NCBI GenBank assembly: GCA_947579665.1
Contig: OX388350.1
Coordinates: forward strand, 88,679,152 to 88,743,151
Origin: Sympetrum striolatum
Taxonomy: Eukaryota > Arthropoda > Insecta > Odonata > Libellulidae
Length of the DNA stretch: 64,000 nt
Direction: 5' to 3'
The position numbers and the translations under genes were made by a program. Under the pieces are notes generated by a model. The model had not been told where the DNA came from and searched no databases. It saw nothing but the letters and a program-made list of their open reading frames with translations. Below are positions 35,349 through 46,576 of the stretch, in pieces (the first letter of the stretch is position 1; every line of letters starts with the position of its first letter).

Positions 35349-35499
35349 GTGAACGGGAAGTGTGTAATTTACGGGACATGCGACGATGTGAACAATGTCC
35401 CTTGCTACGTGGATCATGCAGAGCCGCAACAAGTGAATGACGCTGATGGGCTGCGGATACTGCAGAAATGGTGCCCGGAGTTGGTGACGGCTAACGGAG
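35349..35499 (+). CDS. NPC1: NPC1-like gene, exon 2 (start of the sterol-binding N-terminal domain)
   Basis: Acceptor ATTGTAG, donor GTAAAC at 35500. The exon starts in phase 0 and ends in phase 1. It encodes residues 15-64, beginning VNGKCVIYGTC and containing ADGLRILQKWCPEL. This matches the opening of the NPC1 N-terminal domain, which binds cholesterol in the late endosome/lysosome lumen after handover from NPC2. Cys residues at 19, 25, 33 and 56 match the known disulphide pattern (human 25, 31, 42, 63). The residue just before Cys33 is Pro, where human NPC1 has the sterol-contacting Asn41. The loop between Cys25 and Cys33 is three residues shorter than in human. Fully conserved reading frame and no stop argue for a working host exon. 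Confidence 0.9.
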
Positions 35500-35589
35500 G
35501 TAAACTATAATCTATACCATAACCGCGAATTGATAATTCTACTACAGTGACTTCTGCGATAGAAGGGGAAGATCAAAATATTCTTCGGT

Positions 35590-36224
35590 GCAGAGAAAGT
35601 AAGAGTTTTTAAGGAGACAAATGGATTTTTCATTCATGAGTGTTCTACCTTTCGGTAGGTTCATGAACAATCAAAATTCCCTATTAAGCGTCGTCTCCTT
35701 CATTTCCTTATATTTAACCCCACCCCTTGTGTCATCCAACATCTTCTGTCGCTGTCTTGCCCTCTGTTTACCCCTGAATCCTACTCTCAATTACAACCAT
35801 TACCAATCCCTCTCCCCTCAGTATTTGACCCACCCATTTCTCCTGACGATGCCTAATCACGTCAATTAAAGCCATCCCCAACCATCTCTAACACCTCCGT
35901 GTTTGTTTTCCTATCAATCCAACTAACGTTTTTCTTTCTACGCCATACCCACATTTCGAAGGCCTCCAAATATTTAACTTCTTCCTTTCTTAAAGTCCAC
36001 GTTTCGCACCCATAGAGCAACTCACTCCAGACCCGGGATTTCGCTAACCTTTTCCTGATTCCTTTGTGAAGACATTTGGTCATCAATTCCCTCCGCTTCT
36101 TAAAGGCTTTCTTGGCCAAGGCTCTTCTTTTACGAGCCTCATCTTTACATCTTCCGTCCCATGAATGTCGACCGAGATGTCCTTCTCGGGAATGACATCC
36201 TAGAAGGCTGAGTCCCTTTGCCAC
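35590..36224 (-). mobile_element. RTE-like LINE C-terminal fragment
   Basis: Minus-strand frame 36224-35862 reads ARKRRALAKKAFKKRRELMT, RVWSELLYGCETWTLRKEEV, LEAFEMWVWRRKKNVSWIDR and TNTEVLEMVG, the highly characteristic LYGxETWTLxKxxxxxLExFEMWxxRRxxxxxWxDxxxNxxV region downstream of the RT palm. After a frameshift it continues to about 35600 with RHRQEKWVGQILRGEGLV (usual RRRxxWIGHxLR). It is truncated on its 5' side. Confidence 0.88.
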
Positions 36225-36530
36225 TACAAATATTATTATGGTTGTGCATCATGACATGGGATTAGTATTGGAGGTGGTTTCACTTTGCCTTTCCACACGG
36301 TGTTTTTTAATATGACACCTTAATTAAAACTCATTATGGCCGCTTTATTTTGGTTACACACCTTTGCAGCTACCTCACTGAGGTACAGACGCTGCGTGGA
36401 CTACCTTTCGTCTAGTCAGACCTATTGATCTTTCTGGCATGGGTAGCCAGAACTATGTCTAGCTTTTTAGGTTATAAGAACACGCAAGCTCTTCCAACAC
36501 GACAAGGCTGTTGTCCAATGGAGCGGAAAT
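36141..36530. repeat. Dispersed repeat adjacent to RTE-like sequence, copy 1
   Basis: Homologous to 52841-53245: both share GACCGAGATG, TATGGTTG, CTCACTGAGGTACAGA, GCTGCGTGGACTACCTTTCG, CTATTGATCTTTCTGGCATG and GGAACACGCAAGC or close variants. In each case it lies to the right of minus-strand LINE sequence. It may be part of the same element or a SINE sharing its end. Confidence 0.75.
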
Positions 36531-37223
36531 TTTTATTATTAATCAACATAAATTAAGTCAGTCATTCTTGATGAGGGTCTAATTATGTGTCTAATGCAAA
36601 TGAATCTTGATGTGGATAATCACAATATAGATGATGCTACCAGCAGACCTTCGGGTTAAACGAACATCGTTCCCCTTGTTTGGCAAAGCTTTATACTTAG
36701 CGAATATACAAACACAGATCCATTACCTTCCTTGACTAAACATCGACAAAAATTGCCTGCTTTATCCAAGTAACCAAGTTGGAACTAATATAATCGAGTA
36801 CTACTCATTGTTCTCTGTTTGTGAGAAAATCTTTTATCCAATTCGTTTCTTCTGAGTTTATACCAACAACTTATTATTTGTACATACAATAATTTATGAC
36901 AAGGTAGTTCATAGAAAGCCTTCCAAGGATCTAAAATGTAGCATATATTTGCTTATTGCTTTTGGAAGATTCCAAGATAGTTTTTCTTCTTATTCATGCC
37001 CTTCCTGCATTCCTTTTGCCCCTCGGCGTCTGGGAGGTTTCCTCAGCCAATCATCTTCGACCCATTCTTCCGATTCCTCATCATTCTTCTCATCTCTCCC
37101 AGTGTCTTACTTCTTTGCAGAGGTGCAGCCAGGATTTGTCTATGGGTGGATGTCCGGGACCATAGAAAGAACGAAAAAAAATCGTAACTTTCAGGGGCAG
37201 GTATATCTTAAAATGTCTCCTTA

Positions 37224-37744
37224 GGGGGCGTCCATTAATTACGTGAGGCGTTTAGGGGGGTTAAGCCGAATCTCACTCACGTGGGGGAGAGGGGGGGTTC
37301 TCGCAAAGATTACGTAATTTTTTATCCGCAAGAAACAGTGTAGAATTATGAGATAACTGGGTTAAATCGAGTAAAAATTGTTTCTCTGCTAAAATATGAC
37401 TAAATTTTACACAATAATATTTATCACGGTTATGCAAGAATCAAAAAGTAGCATAGTAGTCCGTCGATTGTGTAACCACCGGCTAGCCGAACACGCGAAC
37501 TCAGTAGTCTTAAATACTAGTCTCAACTAGTCCTAAATAAAAATAATTAAATAAATAACGTTTTTTTAATAAATCCAATACAATGAAGCATAGATTAACA
37601 TATTTACACTGAAAACACGCATTTTGAACAATCTCACGTGAGATTAGAGGAGGGGGTCGAGCCAAATCTCACGATATCTCACTAAGGGGGAAGGGAGGGT
37701 CAAAAAATCGCAAAAATCACCTCACGTAATTAATGGATGCCCTC
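37224..37744. mobile_element. Harbinger-type MITE with TTA target duplication
   Basis: The ends GGGGGCGTCCATTAATTACG and the complement of GAGGGCATCCATTAATTACG are inverted repeats extending through GTGAGG. Both are flanked by TTA (37221-37223 and 37745-37747), as expected for PIF/Harbinger (TWA). The inner portions also contain inverted copies of AATCTCAC...GGGGG. There is no coding capacity in the 521 bp. Confidence 0.82.
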
Positions 37745-38102
37745 TTATATATAGTGCTGCTTATCCTAATACGATCTTCGACTCTGCTCTTATATTGTTT
37801 AACTAATGTCGTCTTAACTGAAGAAACTGTCTCTTTAAAAGATAAGAAATTGAGTTGATCTGACATTGTAGACATAATTATAACATTAATTTCCTGGTTT
37901 ATTGATTAAGAGCTAATTACAGCCTGGTATCTACTTATAATTATGAAGCATGTGTTACTGTCAAGGCTATTACACTTGTATTTATCGATATCAATATCTC
38001 CGTTGAGAATCAACTGGCACTTCAGCTAGTAGGTAATAAAGAAACAGCACACCCTTGATCGTCTCTATGATGTATTTCTCCTAATTCAAAATAAACTTTC
38101 AG

Positions 38103-38285
38103 GCGCGACTTGCTGCAACACAACTCAGCTGATAAGCATGGATGACAACATTGCTATGGCAGCAGGTCTTCTCAAAAGATGCCCTTCCTGTTTGAGGAAC
38201 CTTGTGTCTCACATTTGTGGCTACATTTGTTCGCCGAGTCAGAGTGACTTCGTTGACGTAAAGCAATACAACGGTTCGACTGGTG
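38103..38285 (+). CDS. NPC1: NPC1-like gene, exon 3 (core of the N-terminal domain)
   Basis: Acceptor CTTTCAG, donor GTAAGC (38286). It enters and leaves in phase 1 and encodes residues 65-125. The block ATCCNTTQL supplies the adjacent Cys pair (68, 69) and a Gln at 73, equivalent to human Gln79, which contacts the sterol hydroxyl. RCPSCLRNLVSHICGYICSP follows, then SQSDFVDV. The Cys spacing C-x2-C-x8-C-x3-C is identical to that of human NPC1 (97, 100, 109, 113), and RCPSC...NL...C...CSP.QS.F is the clearest NPC1 signature in the window. An N-glycosylation site NTT occurs at residue 70. A short minus-strand frame over this exon is a shadow. Confidence 0.93.
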
Positions 38286-39150
38286 GTAAGCATTTTCGTT
38301 GAAGACAATTAAGTGATTTATTGAAATCCAAATTACTAGAATTTTGGGCATAAAAAAGCTCTTAGCAGCGTTTAATCTAAAGACAGACCCTTTCAAGCAA
38401 AATTACACACTGACTCCAGCATAAGTAATTCTGATTATTTGAGATCAAACCTTATTCAAAATTGTCGTTACAAGATAACCTTAAAAACATTAAGTTAGTA
38501 GTAACCCGGTTAAAGTGGTCCCCTACAGATGTTAATGGCTATTAGCGATGGGATTAGCCAGTATTACAATGAGATGTGGAATACTTTAATTACAGTGGGA
38601 ATCCTTCACTTTAGAGAACTATAAAAATGAGCGATTCAGTTGTGTCGAGAGGGTTTTGGGTAATTTCAAGGTAAGCATTAAAAAAAGAAAGGAATCGTAA
38701 AATAATCATTATTTAATTATTTCCAACCAATATTTGTCTTATAGGCATTATAAATTGCATACATTGACCCCAATGTTATTCAAGATAACAGCAGGGCTTT
38801 TTTATGACGTAACGCGGTGGAACTGCGTTCTGATACCTTTTCCAGTTGACGTAAATTGCCTCAAACTAACCTAGTCAGCAATATGAAATTTTAGCAGGTG
38901 CAGTCCTTGAATGTGTATTTATTTAGTGCGATTTTGGTTACCCACCTGCGGTGCAAAGTTTTCCTATTCACAGCGAGCGTGTTATCATAGTAATGCTTAC
39001 GGGCATTTAAGTTAAGAATGCATTCAGTTCCACAACCTTTTTTCTAGAAAAAATGCCCTGGATAACACAGCAAGGATTCATATTCGAGTTCAGTACACTT
39101 AACACGTTCCTTGCCGCTTCGGTTCGAAACCGGGTTGTCTTTTCGTCGCT

Positions 39151-39216
39151 CTTAGCACTTAGCACGTAGCACTTAGCTCTTAGCACTTAGCTCTTAGCAT
39201 TTAGCACTTAGCACTT
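39151..39216 (+). repeat. Short tandem repeat of TTAGCAC-like heptamers
   Basis: About nine imperfect copies of the 7-mer TTAGCAC, with variants TTAGCTC, GTAGCAC and TTAGCAT, read in register from CGCTCTTAGCAC to TTAGCACTTTACC. It is in intron 3 and has no evident role. Confidence 0.85.
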
Positions 39217-39980
39217 TACCTTCCGCAAAGTATATTCATCGGTGCTTATTAGAGCGATACATAATTTATTTCTGTCATTTATGTTTGATTCATTAGTACC
39301 CCTGTACCTGTCTGAAAATTTCTCTTTAAACGTGGTACCTATTGTCTTAATTTGATATTACAATATATTTATATTGCCTCAGTTTGAGATATTTTTCATT
39401 CAGAGTATTTGAGATTGAATATTGAGTTGGTGCGGCTTAGTAAAATTCATTATAACTTAAATTTATTGGTATTTTGGATTGAAAAGTCTGGTATATGCTA
39501 TCTATCAAAAATTGTGAAGTATGTGTTACGATCATGGTGTTTATGAAATGTTACATCCCCGTTGAGAATCAACGGGAACTTCTGCTAGTTATCAATAATA
39601 AACTCTAAAAGGTATAAAAGTTTGGATCGTAGTATATTAAATCGTGGTTCGCGCCCCCAAATATTTTGCCCCTCCGGCGCCCCCTAGACCCAAAACCAGG
39701 CTACGCCACAAGTGATACGTCTATCAAGCAATCTCCACAGCTGAGTTGTGAAGTTTACGCAGTAAGAGACAATGTAATTTCATTTCTGTTTGTGATTCGG
39801 TCTCGGCCGTCAAAAGCCTTCTCCTGAGATCACCTGCAGATCTGCTCCAACCGTGTAGTTTCACGTTACTCTTCTGTGTACTTTTAGTTTACTTCTTCAG
39901 TGCATATTATATTTTTACTTCTTATTTAGTGTTTCGTTCATAGTTTAGCGAATCATTTCGTTGTGTTTGGCAATTTTCTG

Positions 39981-42040
39981 TAAATTTTGTTTTATATGCG
40001 TCTATGCAGCTGATCATATCAATTACTGTTTAATTTTTACCTTGTAATACTAAATTTAAATGACTAAACATTAAAGTAAAATCGGTAAAAAATGCCTAGT
40101 CACTACGCCAAGTTTCATCATTTAAATTTTCACAGTTTCCATCTTTTTCGTGAAGAAAATCTATGATTTCAGGCAATAAATCACGATATTGCTGCAGAAA
40201 TTTACCTCTGCTTAGCCATCTGACATCGGTATGTAGTAATAATTCAGGTTGGCCTTCATCTAGCTGCAGTTGGGAGAGACGCCGTTTGAGGGAACTTCTT
40301 CGAATTGAATTAACAATTTTAAATGCTTTGTACATTACCTCTTTTGTGTTTAGTCTCTTGCTAGCTAACACTTGCTGGTGAATTATACAGTGAAAGCTCA
40401 AAAAATTAATCTTCATTTTGACATAGGGCTATAAATCCATTTTTGCAGTCTATAATTGCAGCTGCGCCATCCGTTGTTATTGAGACTTATTTAAAAGTTG
40501 TACTTTCAAATCATTGAGCATTTTTTTAAAGGCTTTGAATATGTCTACACCTCTAGTCCTTTCCTTCAAAGAAATCATACCCAAAAATTCTTCTTTAGAT
40601 GCAAAATCCTTAAAAACCATACGAGCGAAAACAAGTAATTGTACTGTATCCCTTATATCTGTCGATTCATCCCACTGAAGGGAAAAACAAGAACATCTAT
40701 TAATATCATCACATAACTGCTCTTTTACATTTCCACTCATCACTTCAATTCGTCGCATCACTGTGTTTCGAGACAATTGTACATCTTGAAGAGCAGAAAC
40801 AATTCAACTCTTGTTCTTAAAATCGTTAAAAAGTGAATCTGACATTTCCAAAACAATTTCCTTTCCGTCATAAAATGGCCAACAAGTTTTTGCTAAGTGA
40901 TAGCTTACTTTGAATGATGCAGTAGTTACTGCTTGTGACTTCAACCTTGGCTTTTTAAAAACACTTTGTTGATTTGTTAATTGAGTTTTAAGATCCCTAA
41001 CTTTATGTACTTTCAGTTCAGATTTGGGTGGATTATCTGTTCGATACTTGTTATGTAAAGCTAAAAAATGTCTCTCCAGATTACCCTTTCTAGCAATGGC
41101 TACGGAGGTAAGGCATATTAAACAACAACATTTATCACTCACAATTATAAAAAAGTAATACATTGCCCACTCTTCATTTAAGTGATAAGTTTTCGATTTT
41201 TTCGGTTTAGTACTCATGTCCATGGGTATACTAGAATGCAAAGAAATATGACAATAAAAAGAATAAATATTGAATTAAATATTTTCCTAGAAAATTAAAA
41301 ACTCATTAACTGCGGCAATTATCTCCGTTTTATTGAGAGAAATAATAACAATACTGCATATTACGATCAGGGACAGCAGTACAAGTATGTTAAAATCTAA
41401 TATAGATATATTCAAATTTACAAGAAGTATATTAAAGCTACAATATAGGTATTACGGTTTACAATACTGACTTATTAATTTAAATAGAATTATTGTTATT
41501 CCTTATATATCTGAATGGTGTCCCTTATATTTCTCTCAGTGTAATGACCGCACTTTAGAGATCTGTTGCCGAGAATGCTCACTTATCTAGTAAATAGGTA
41601 GGTAAGAAAAGCAATTTAATTTAAAACAAAGTAAAGGCACTTAAATTTTAAACAGAAGAAAAAATGAAACTCAACGTGGTCACCGAGGATAAATAATATT
41701 GATTAATAACTATACTGTGAATACAAAAGAAAAGAAGCTACCGTATGACACTACGAAATATTCAAGCTAACTGACTGTGTTCTTCGATGAGTTGAGTCTG
41801 TTGCGTCCGGTGACAAGTGTAACACAGAAGTCACAATGTATTGTGCTGGGTGGGCGGAGATCACAGTGTCAGGATGCTAGGAATTTATTGGCTTGGCAAA
41901 TTCCCAGAATGCATTAAACTATTGCTAGAAACTTTTGTCTTCTACAATCGCTTCAAAGGCACACGAAATTCCGCCCCAGACATTGCGAGCGATCGACCAA
42001 AATTGGTCTCGCGATCTACCGGTCGATCGCGATCGTCTTG
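39981..42040 (-). mobile_element. hAT element copy 2, same family as 32660-35312, inverted and 3'-truncated
   Basis: Minus-strand frames at 41241-40804, 40776-40477 and 40416-40096 match copy 1 almost residue for residue; the 106-residue block starting MKINFLSFHCIIHQQ is identical. The same in-frame TGA after FNDFKNKS is present. It keeps a longer N-terminus (SKTYHLNEEWAMYYFFII before the BED finger) that copy 1 has lost by internal deletion. Homology ends at 39981, inside the region matching 34010 of copy 1, so the C-terminal half is missing. The 5' terminus near 42040 has lost most of CAGGGGTGGCCA but retains the ACGATCGCGATCG-type subterminal palindromes. Confidence 0.93.
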
Positions 42041-42601
42041 TCTGCTCTATATTATCGAATTGAGATAATGAACTTCTTTACTAATGTCACTCATCTCATC
42101 CGTTCGATAATCTTATCTCATCAGTCTTCTCTGATTTATTTTCCCCGCCTTTTCCTTCCATCGCTTTTTCATACTCAGTTATTGTTTTGCATTGTAACGC
42201 CCTCACCTATTCAACTTAATTCACCTAAGTTTCCTTTTTGTATTACGCTTTCGTTTCAGCACACAACTAGAATGCTTCCATTTATATATTTCGTATGATA
42301 TGGCTAGAATTAGCTTTAAATGTCAAATTCGTAGGAAAAGGCTTCATTGGCTTATGATGGCACTGATGGGGTGTTATGGTCTCATGAAGCGTGTGCTGGA
42401 TGCGAAAAAGATGAAGAAGATTTTGTTTTTGAACATTGCAAGAAAATTAATACGACAAAATACAGTTTCTTTTCGCTGAAACATATTATTTCATATCCAT
42501 CTATTGTTAATTGTGACATTAACATTGATTTATAATAGTTAATAATACAAATATAGTTTGATTTTGTATGTGACCGTGTTTATCATCTAAGATTTCTTTT
42601 T

Positions 42602-42814
42602 GGGGTAAAACGGCCTCTTTGCTCCACATATTAGGGCAAAGTGGCCACTTTAGAGAAGTTGAAAAAAAGAAAACAAAATTGCGAGAATATCTTTCAAGAT
42701 TTTGTTGATGTATTGATGATTATTGATTCTGCACTAACAAAACCACATGCTTAGTATTTCCTTCTGAAAGGTAAACCAAACACACATTTTGTGTTAGAGT
42801 GGCCACTTTACCCC
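42602..42814. mobile_element. Possible small MITE
   Basis: GGGGTAAAACGGCCTC at the left and the complement of GGGGTAAAGTGGCCACTC at the right form imperfect inverted ends around 213 bp. An extra internal copy, GGCAAAGTGGCCACTTTA, lies at 42635-42652. No target duplication is clear. Confidence 0.45.
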
Positions 42815-44039
42815 TACTGCAGCCGTTGCATCAAGTCGATAAATACCCAGTTTTTTTTTGGGTCGATACGATCTTTTGTGTTGCAGAGCAGAGTCTGTAA
42901 ATTGAATTGAGTATGAAAAGCAGGGCGTTTCGAGTCAGAAGTTTAAATTTTCGTTCATTTATAGTTAGTGACTGCATACTTAGCTTAAAAACATCGATTT
43001 TTTTTAGTTAAGGCCCAGAAAACTAAAACAATCCAACGAAGCCGCCGTACTTCCAGGCCCGGCAGCGCGGACCCGGATCGTGCAGCGCGATCGAAAAATC
43101 GCGTTTATTTTTGTGGTCGGGAACGTTCATACAAGATCTCTGCTGGATACTCTTAAACTGCCTTTACCCAATACTCTGGTTTAATTTCCCGCTGCACATA
43201 TTTTTTAAACAAAAGATATCGACTACTTTATATCAAAATTTGTCTAAAAAAAGAGTCCGTCATTTTGTGATGGAACACCGCACAAATATAGACCAACATC
43301 CTTGAAACTGATAGATAGTATAGATAAAGTACCATTTTTATCGAATATAATGTTTTTTATTCCACTAAATTCCTTCCACAAGTCCACTATTAGCTTAACT
43401 TATAAGATTTTCGAAGAAAAATAAGATCGGGCGTGTTTTTAGAAATTTAGTCATGTTTGACCCTCCGTATCTAAGTAACGCATACGATTTATGGAAAATT
43501 ACTTACCGTTCCATGATCAGCAATCATTTGGCTGTATATATGCAGTTTCAAGTTTGTATCACAAAAAAATTAATTTTGGACTTTTGTCCAGTTTTTTCCG
43601 ATTTCGAACCACTGTACTGCGGGATGAAAAGTTCATGGGAGGCCAGTTTTTTCTGCATTTTACGGAATATGTTTGTAATCTAATCGAGTGGGTAGCAATT
43701 GATGGAAGCGATGGAACAGATTGTTTTTAATTCGTTGCTGAAATTTTCTACCGACAAAGGTATGCGGAGGAGCCTGTGGACTAAGGAATGACATGCAGCG
43801 GTTTTGTGGAAGATGATTCGGCTGGGTTTACGTGTAACCCGTGTATTTTATTTTTTGGACTTGTAAAAGTATTGTGTTAAAAAGTATTAATTAATCCTAA
43901 ATAGTTTTGGTCATATTTTCGTGAGACTAGAGTCAAGCAATCAAGCGTTTTGCACCTCGTCAATAACAAATCTCTTTACCAATATTTACAAAAATGTTTT
44001 GTTTCAGATGACGGTTGTGCCAACGCGTTAAATACTCAA

Positions 44040-44960
44040 GTGAAATTAATAATGAAATAATTGGGACTAAATGAGACAGGTATTAGAAACCTATTACAGC
44101 TGGGCGATAGTAAAAAATCTCCTGGATCAGTTGGCTGCTATCGTTATTTCTACTCTAGCAGATGAGCTTCCTCCTCGATTTCTTTAGTGAATCCTTTAAT
44201 AAATATGTGGTTCCAGTCTCGTGGAGAAAAGCGCACATCACTTCAGTAACGAAAAATTGGCATACATCAAAGCCGAACTATTCTACCTCCAGGATCAAAT
44301 CCTTCTCGCGCGGATTCCAAACTGCGAAACAGTACTGAAGCAGCGGACGAGCCAGTGGAAAGTAAGCTACCTCTTTTAATGCAAGTGTAAAGTAAGCTAC
44401 CTCTTTTACGCCCGACCCCCGACGACGCGGTTACGTAGACACCGAGTCCCATCGGCTGACCCGATTACGTCTTGGATGTGCAGTTTAAACGAAAGATCAC
44501 GAGTATCCAATGGCTTGGCCTCGACCTTGTGCTAGTTTGCCATTATGTAGACAAATAGAATCAAACAGGATATTTTTACGGCCGTAGTTTTTACTCGTTG
44601 GGCCATCTTCAGGTAAAGAGAAATCACAAGGCGATTCAATATATATTGGAAGGCTGGAGGGATATGTGGGGATGAGAGGGGTGTGGTTAGGAGGAAGGCT
44701 TTGACCGTCACCAAAATAATTGGGGAAGGGGCTGCCTTTGATGATGTTGGGCCTCAGGACCGATGCCATATTTCTGGATTTTAAGAAAGCACTCGATACA
44801 CGAGAAATCACTACAAAAGCTCGGTTCGATCGACGACCAAATCATTCGGTGGATCCTCTCTTAAGCGATTGCCTTATAACATTAAAATTGCGGAAGACGT
44901 ATCGATATTGTCGATACCTGGATGGATATATATCGATACCTGGGCAATATTTATAAATGG
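44040..44960 (+). mobile_element. Degraded LINE fragments with an embedded Penelope-like junction
   Basis: The + strand has a VPVSWRKAHIT block at about 44210-44245 (compare SWRRAHITPIPK of the 4.5-kb LINE) and DAIFLDFKKALDT at 44753-44790 (the DAIFLDFxKAFD block, first RT Asp) followed, after a shift, by QKLGSIDDQIIRWI. Between them, at 44535-44625, the complement reads CTGAAGATGGCCCAACGAG followed by AAAACTACGGCCG, a motif arrangement typical of Penelope-like element ends. All parts are heavily decayed and the assignment of the middle part is weak. Confidence 0.5.
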
Positions 44961-45968
44961 TTTTAAGATTGGTTTGATCGTTGTGTAGCAATGAGAGCAT
45001 GATCCTCGAACACAACTGAAATCAGAGGGGCGAGATTAGGATTCGTAAGGCTGAATAAATACTTTATGAAAATGAAATTATCGAAGCCCTCGGTTGGGAA
45101 TATCTTAAGTAAAGAAGAACTGAGGCAAAATTATTCTGGAAAGTGTCTTTGTTAATAGAAGAAGGACAGCTTGTGACTGATGACTTTTCATGAGCAGGAA
45201 AGAAGTTTAACTTCAAATAATATATATTTTAGTTTAACGTAACAAAATGTCATTATATTCACATGTAACGACATGTCATTATATCCTACGGTATATATTT
45301 GATGCTAATAATTTTTAAAGCGAGATATATCTGAAGAATAAGAATAATTGAGACGGAACAACCTCCACAGTGATATGAATTTTAAATGCAATTGAACATT
45401 AGTATTATTTAAGGAATAAGTTTGCATAACGCAAAACGCTCTGGATAAGGAAATCGGAATGGGGCGTTTTCCGATATTCGACGACGAGCTGAATAAGTTA
45501 TAGAGAGTGGGCTTGAAATCTAAAACCCGAATTTAAGGTTGGAAGAGGATAATATTCTTGCAACTTTCACGGCTAAGGTTAAAAAATGAAAAATTGCGAA
45601 AGTTGATTTCATAGTTATAATTGACCAATCTTTTCTTCGTACAAATATTTGATAATGACAAAATGTATTCGAAATTCATCCAATAAAAATGAATCCAACC
45701 ATATTTCAGAAATATGTTGAATTTCGTAATGGACTTACAATTGACGACTTCTTGGTTTTGAAATAATTTCCATCAATCTTGACGAGGGATTTTAGTAGTA
45801 TAACATAAGATATATGTTTGCTTAGTTTCTGTCTACCAGTCAAAAAATCTACGCTTACCGGTGTTTCTTCTTTACTCCAATTTTAACCTAATTTCGCACA
45901 CTCGGCCTATGTAAGACGGAAAATCAGGTCCCGAAGGTGCGATTCATTTAGTAACGACTCTGGGACTG

Positions 45969-46271
45969 TTGGCTTCCGTAGCAAATACACGTGAAGTTCG
46001 TCTTCTTCTTTCGCAAATTAAAAACATTGGTCTTACGAAGACGCGCACTAAGAAGAAGGGAAATAATGTGAAAATTCTCATTTTGGGCGACGAATACACT
46101 TTTTTTGGTCAAAATTACGAAAACTATGCCAAAATAAACGCATATTATGCAAAATTTCGTCAAAGTATATATCCGAGCTCATTTATTTTCTATAAGAAAG
46201 GGAATTTAGGCTCTTATAGAAATATATTTTCACGGGATAATCGTCTTTTCCATAGCAAAGTAAATTTCTGA
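45969..46271 (+). other. Unrecognised 100-codon open frame in intron 3
   Basis: The frame reads MASVANTREVRLLLSQIKNI at its start and has a basic stretch (KTRTKKKGNN), then KILILGDEYTFFGQNYENYA and several Tyr/Phe-rich segments. I recognise no domain. It lies 158 bp upstream of NPC1-like exon 4 on the same strand, but no splice signal or homology links them. It could be chance or a decayed transposon segment. Confidence 0.2.
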
Positions 46272-46428
46272 AAAAAAGCCAAAATAATTTATAATGTACG
46301 TTAATTTAATAAATAATATTTTTATCACCAATATAAGGAGTGATTATAGTTCAATCGGTCGAATTTCTTCAGCAGAACTTCTTTGACCAGATTCTTTTAA
46401 AACTCAGTGAGATGGTGTTTTTTTCCAG

Positions 46429-46576
46429 GAGTAATTGAGGCCGACGTATATCTGAGTCGAGACTATATGTACGGGACATTCAACTCATGCAGCCAAGTGA
46501 TGGTGCCTTCGACGGGGAACCTCGCCTTTGACGTCTCATGCGGAAACTGGGATGCCAGCACGTGCACGCCAGCGAG
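46429..46576 (+). CDS. NPC1: NPC1-like gene, exon 4 (end of the N-terminal domain)
   Basis: Acceptor TTTTTTTCCAG, donor GTAAAA (46577). It enters in phase 1 and leaves in phase 2, encoding residues 126-175. The text VIEADVYLSRDYMYGTFNSC and LAFDVSCGNWDASTCTPAR parallels the NPC1 segment in which a helix ending YNACRDV is followed by the LLCG...C block, with three Cys in register. The next exon supplies the bases completing the Arg codon and continues WFEYMG, matching the WIEYMF motif of NPC1. The alignment by eye is clear although sequence identity is modest. Confidence 0.88.

Larger units (their letters stand above)
35500..38102 (+). other. NPC1: Intron 2 of the NPC1-like gene
   Basis: A 2,603-bp phase-1 intron with donor GTAAAC and acceptor CTTTCAG. 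It holds the RTE-like fragment at 35590-36224, a dispersed repeat at 36141-36530 and a MITE at 37224-37744. The tract 36531-37223 has no supported gene; frames at 36949-37224 overlap one another in all three + phases and are serine/proline-rich noise. Confidence 0.8.
38286..46428 (+). other. NPC1: Intron 3 of the NPC1-like gene
   Basis: An 8,143-bp phase-1 intron (GTAAGC donor, TTTTTTTCCAG acceptor). It contains the second hAT copy (39981-42040), a possible MITE (42602-42814), weak LINE and Penelope-like remnants at 44.0-44.96 kb, and otherwise unrecognised AT-rich DNA (38286-39150, 42823-44000, 44961-45950). Confidence 0.8.

Noticed and set aside
36949..37224. Three overlapping + strand frames as a coding region
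   Set aside because: They are in different phases over the same pyrimidine-rich sequence and encode Ser/Pro-rich low-complexity text.
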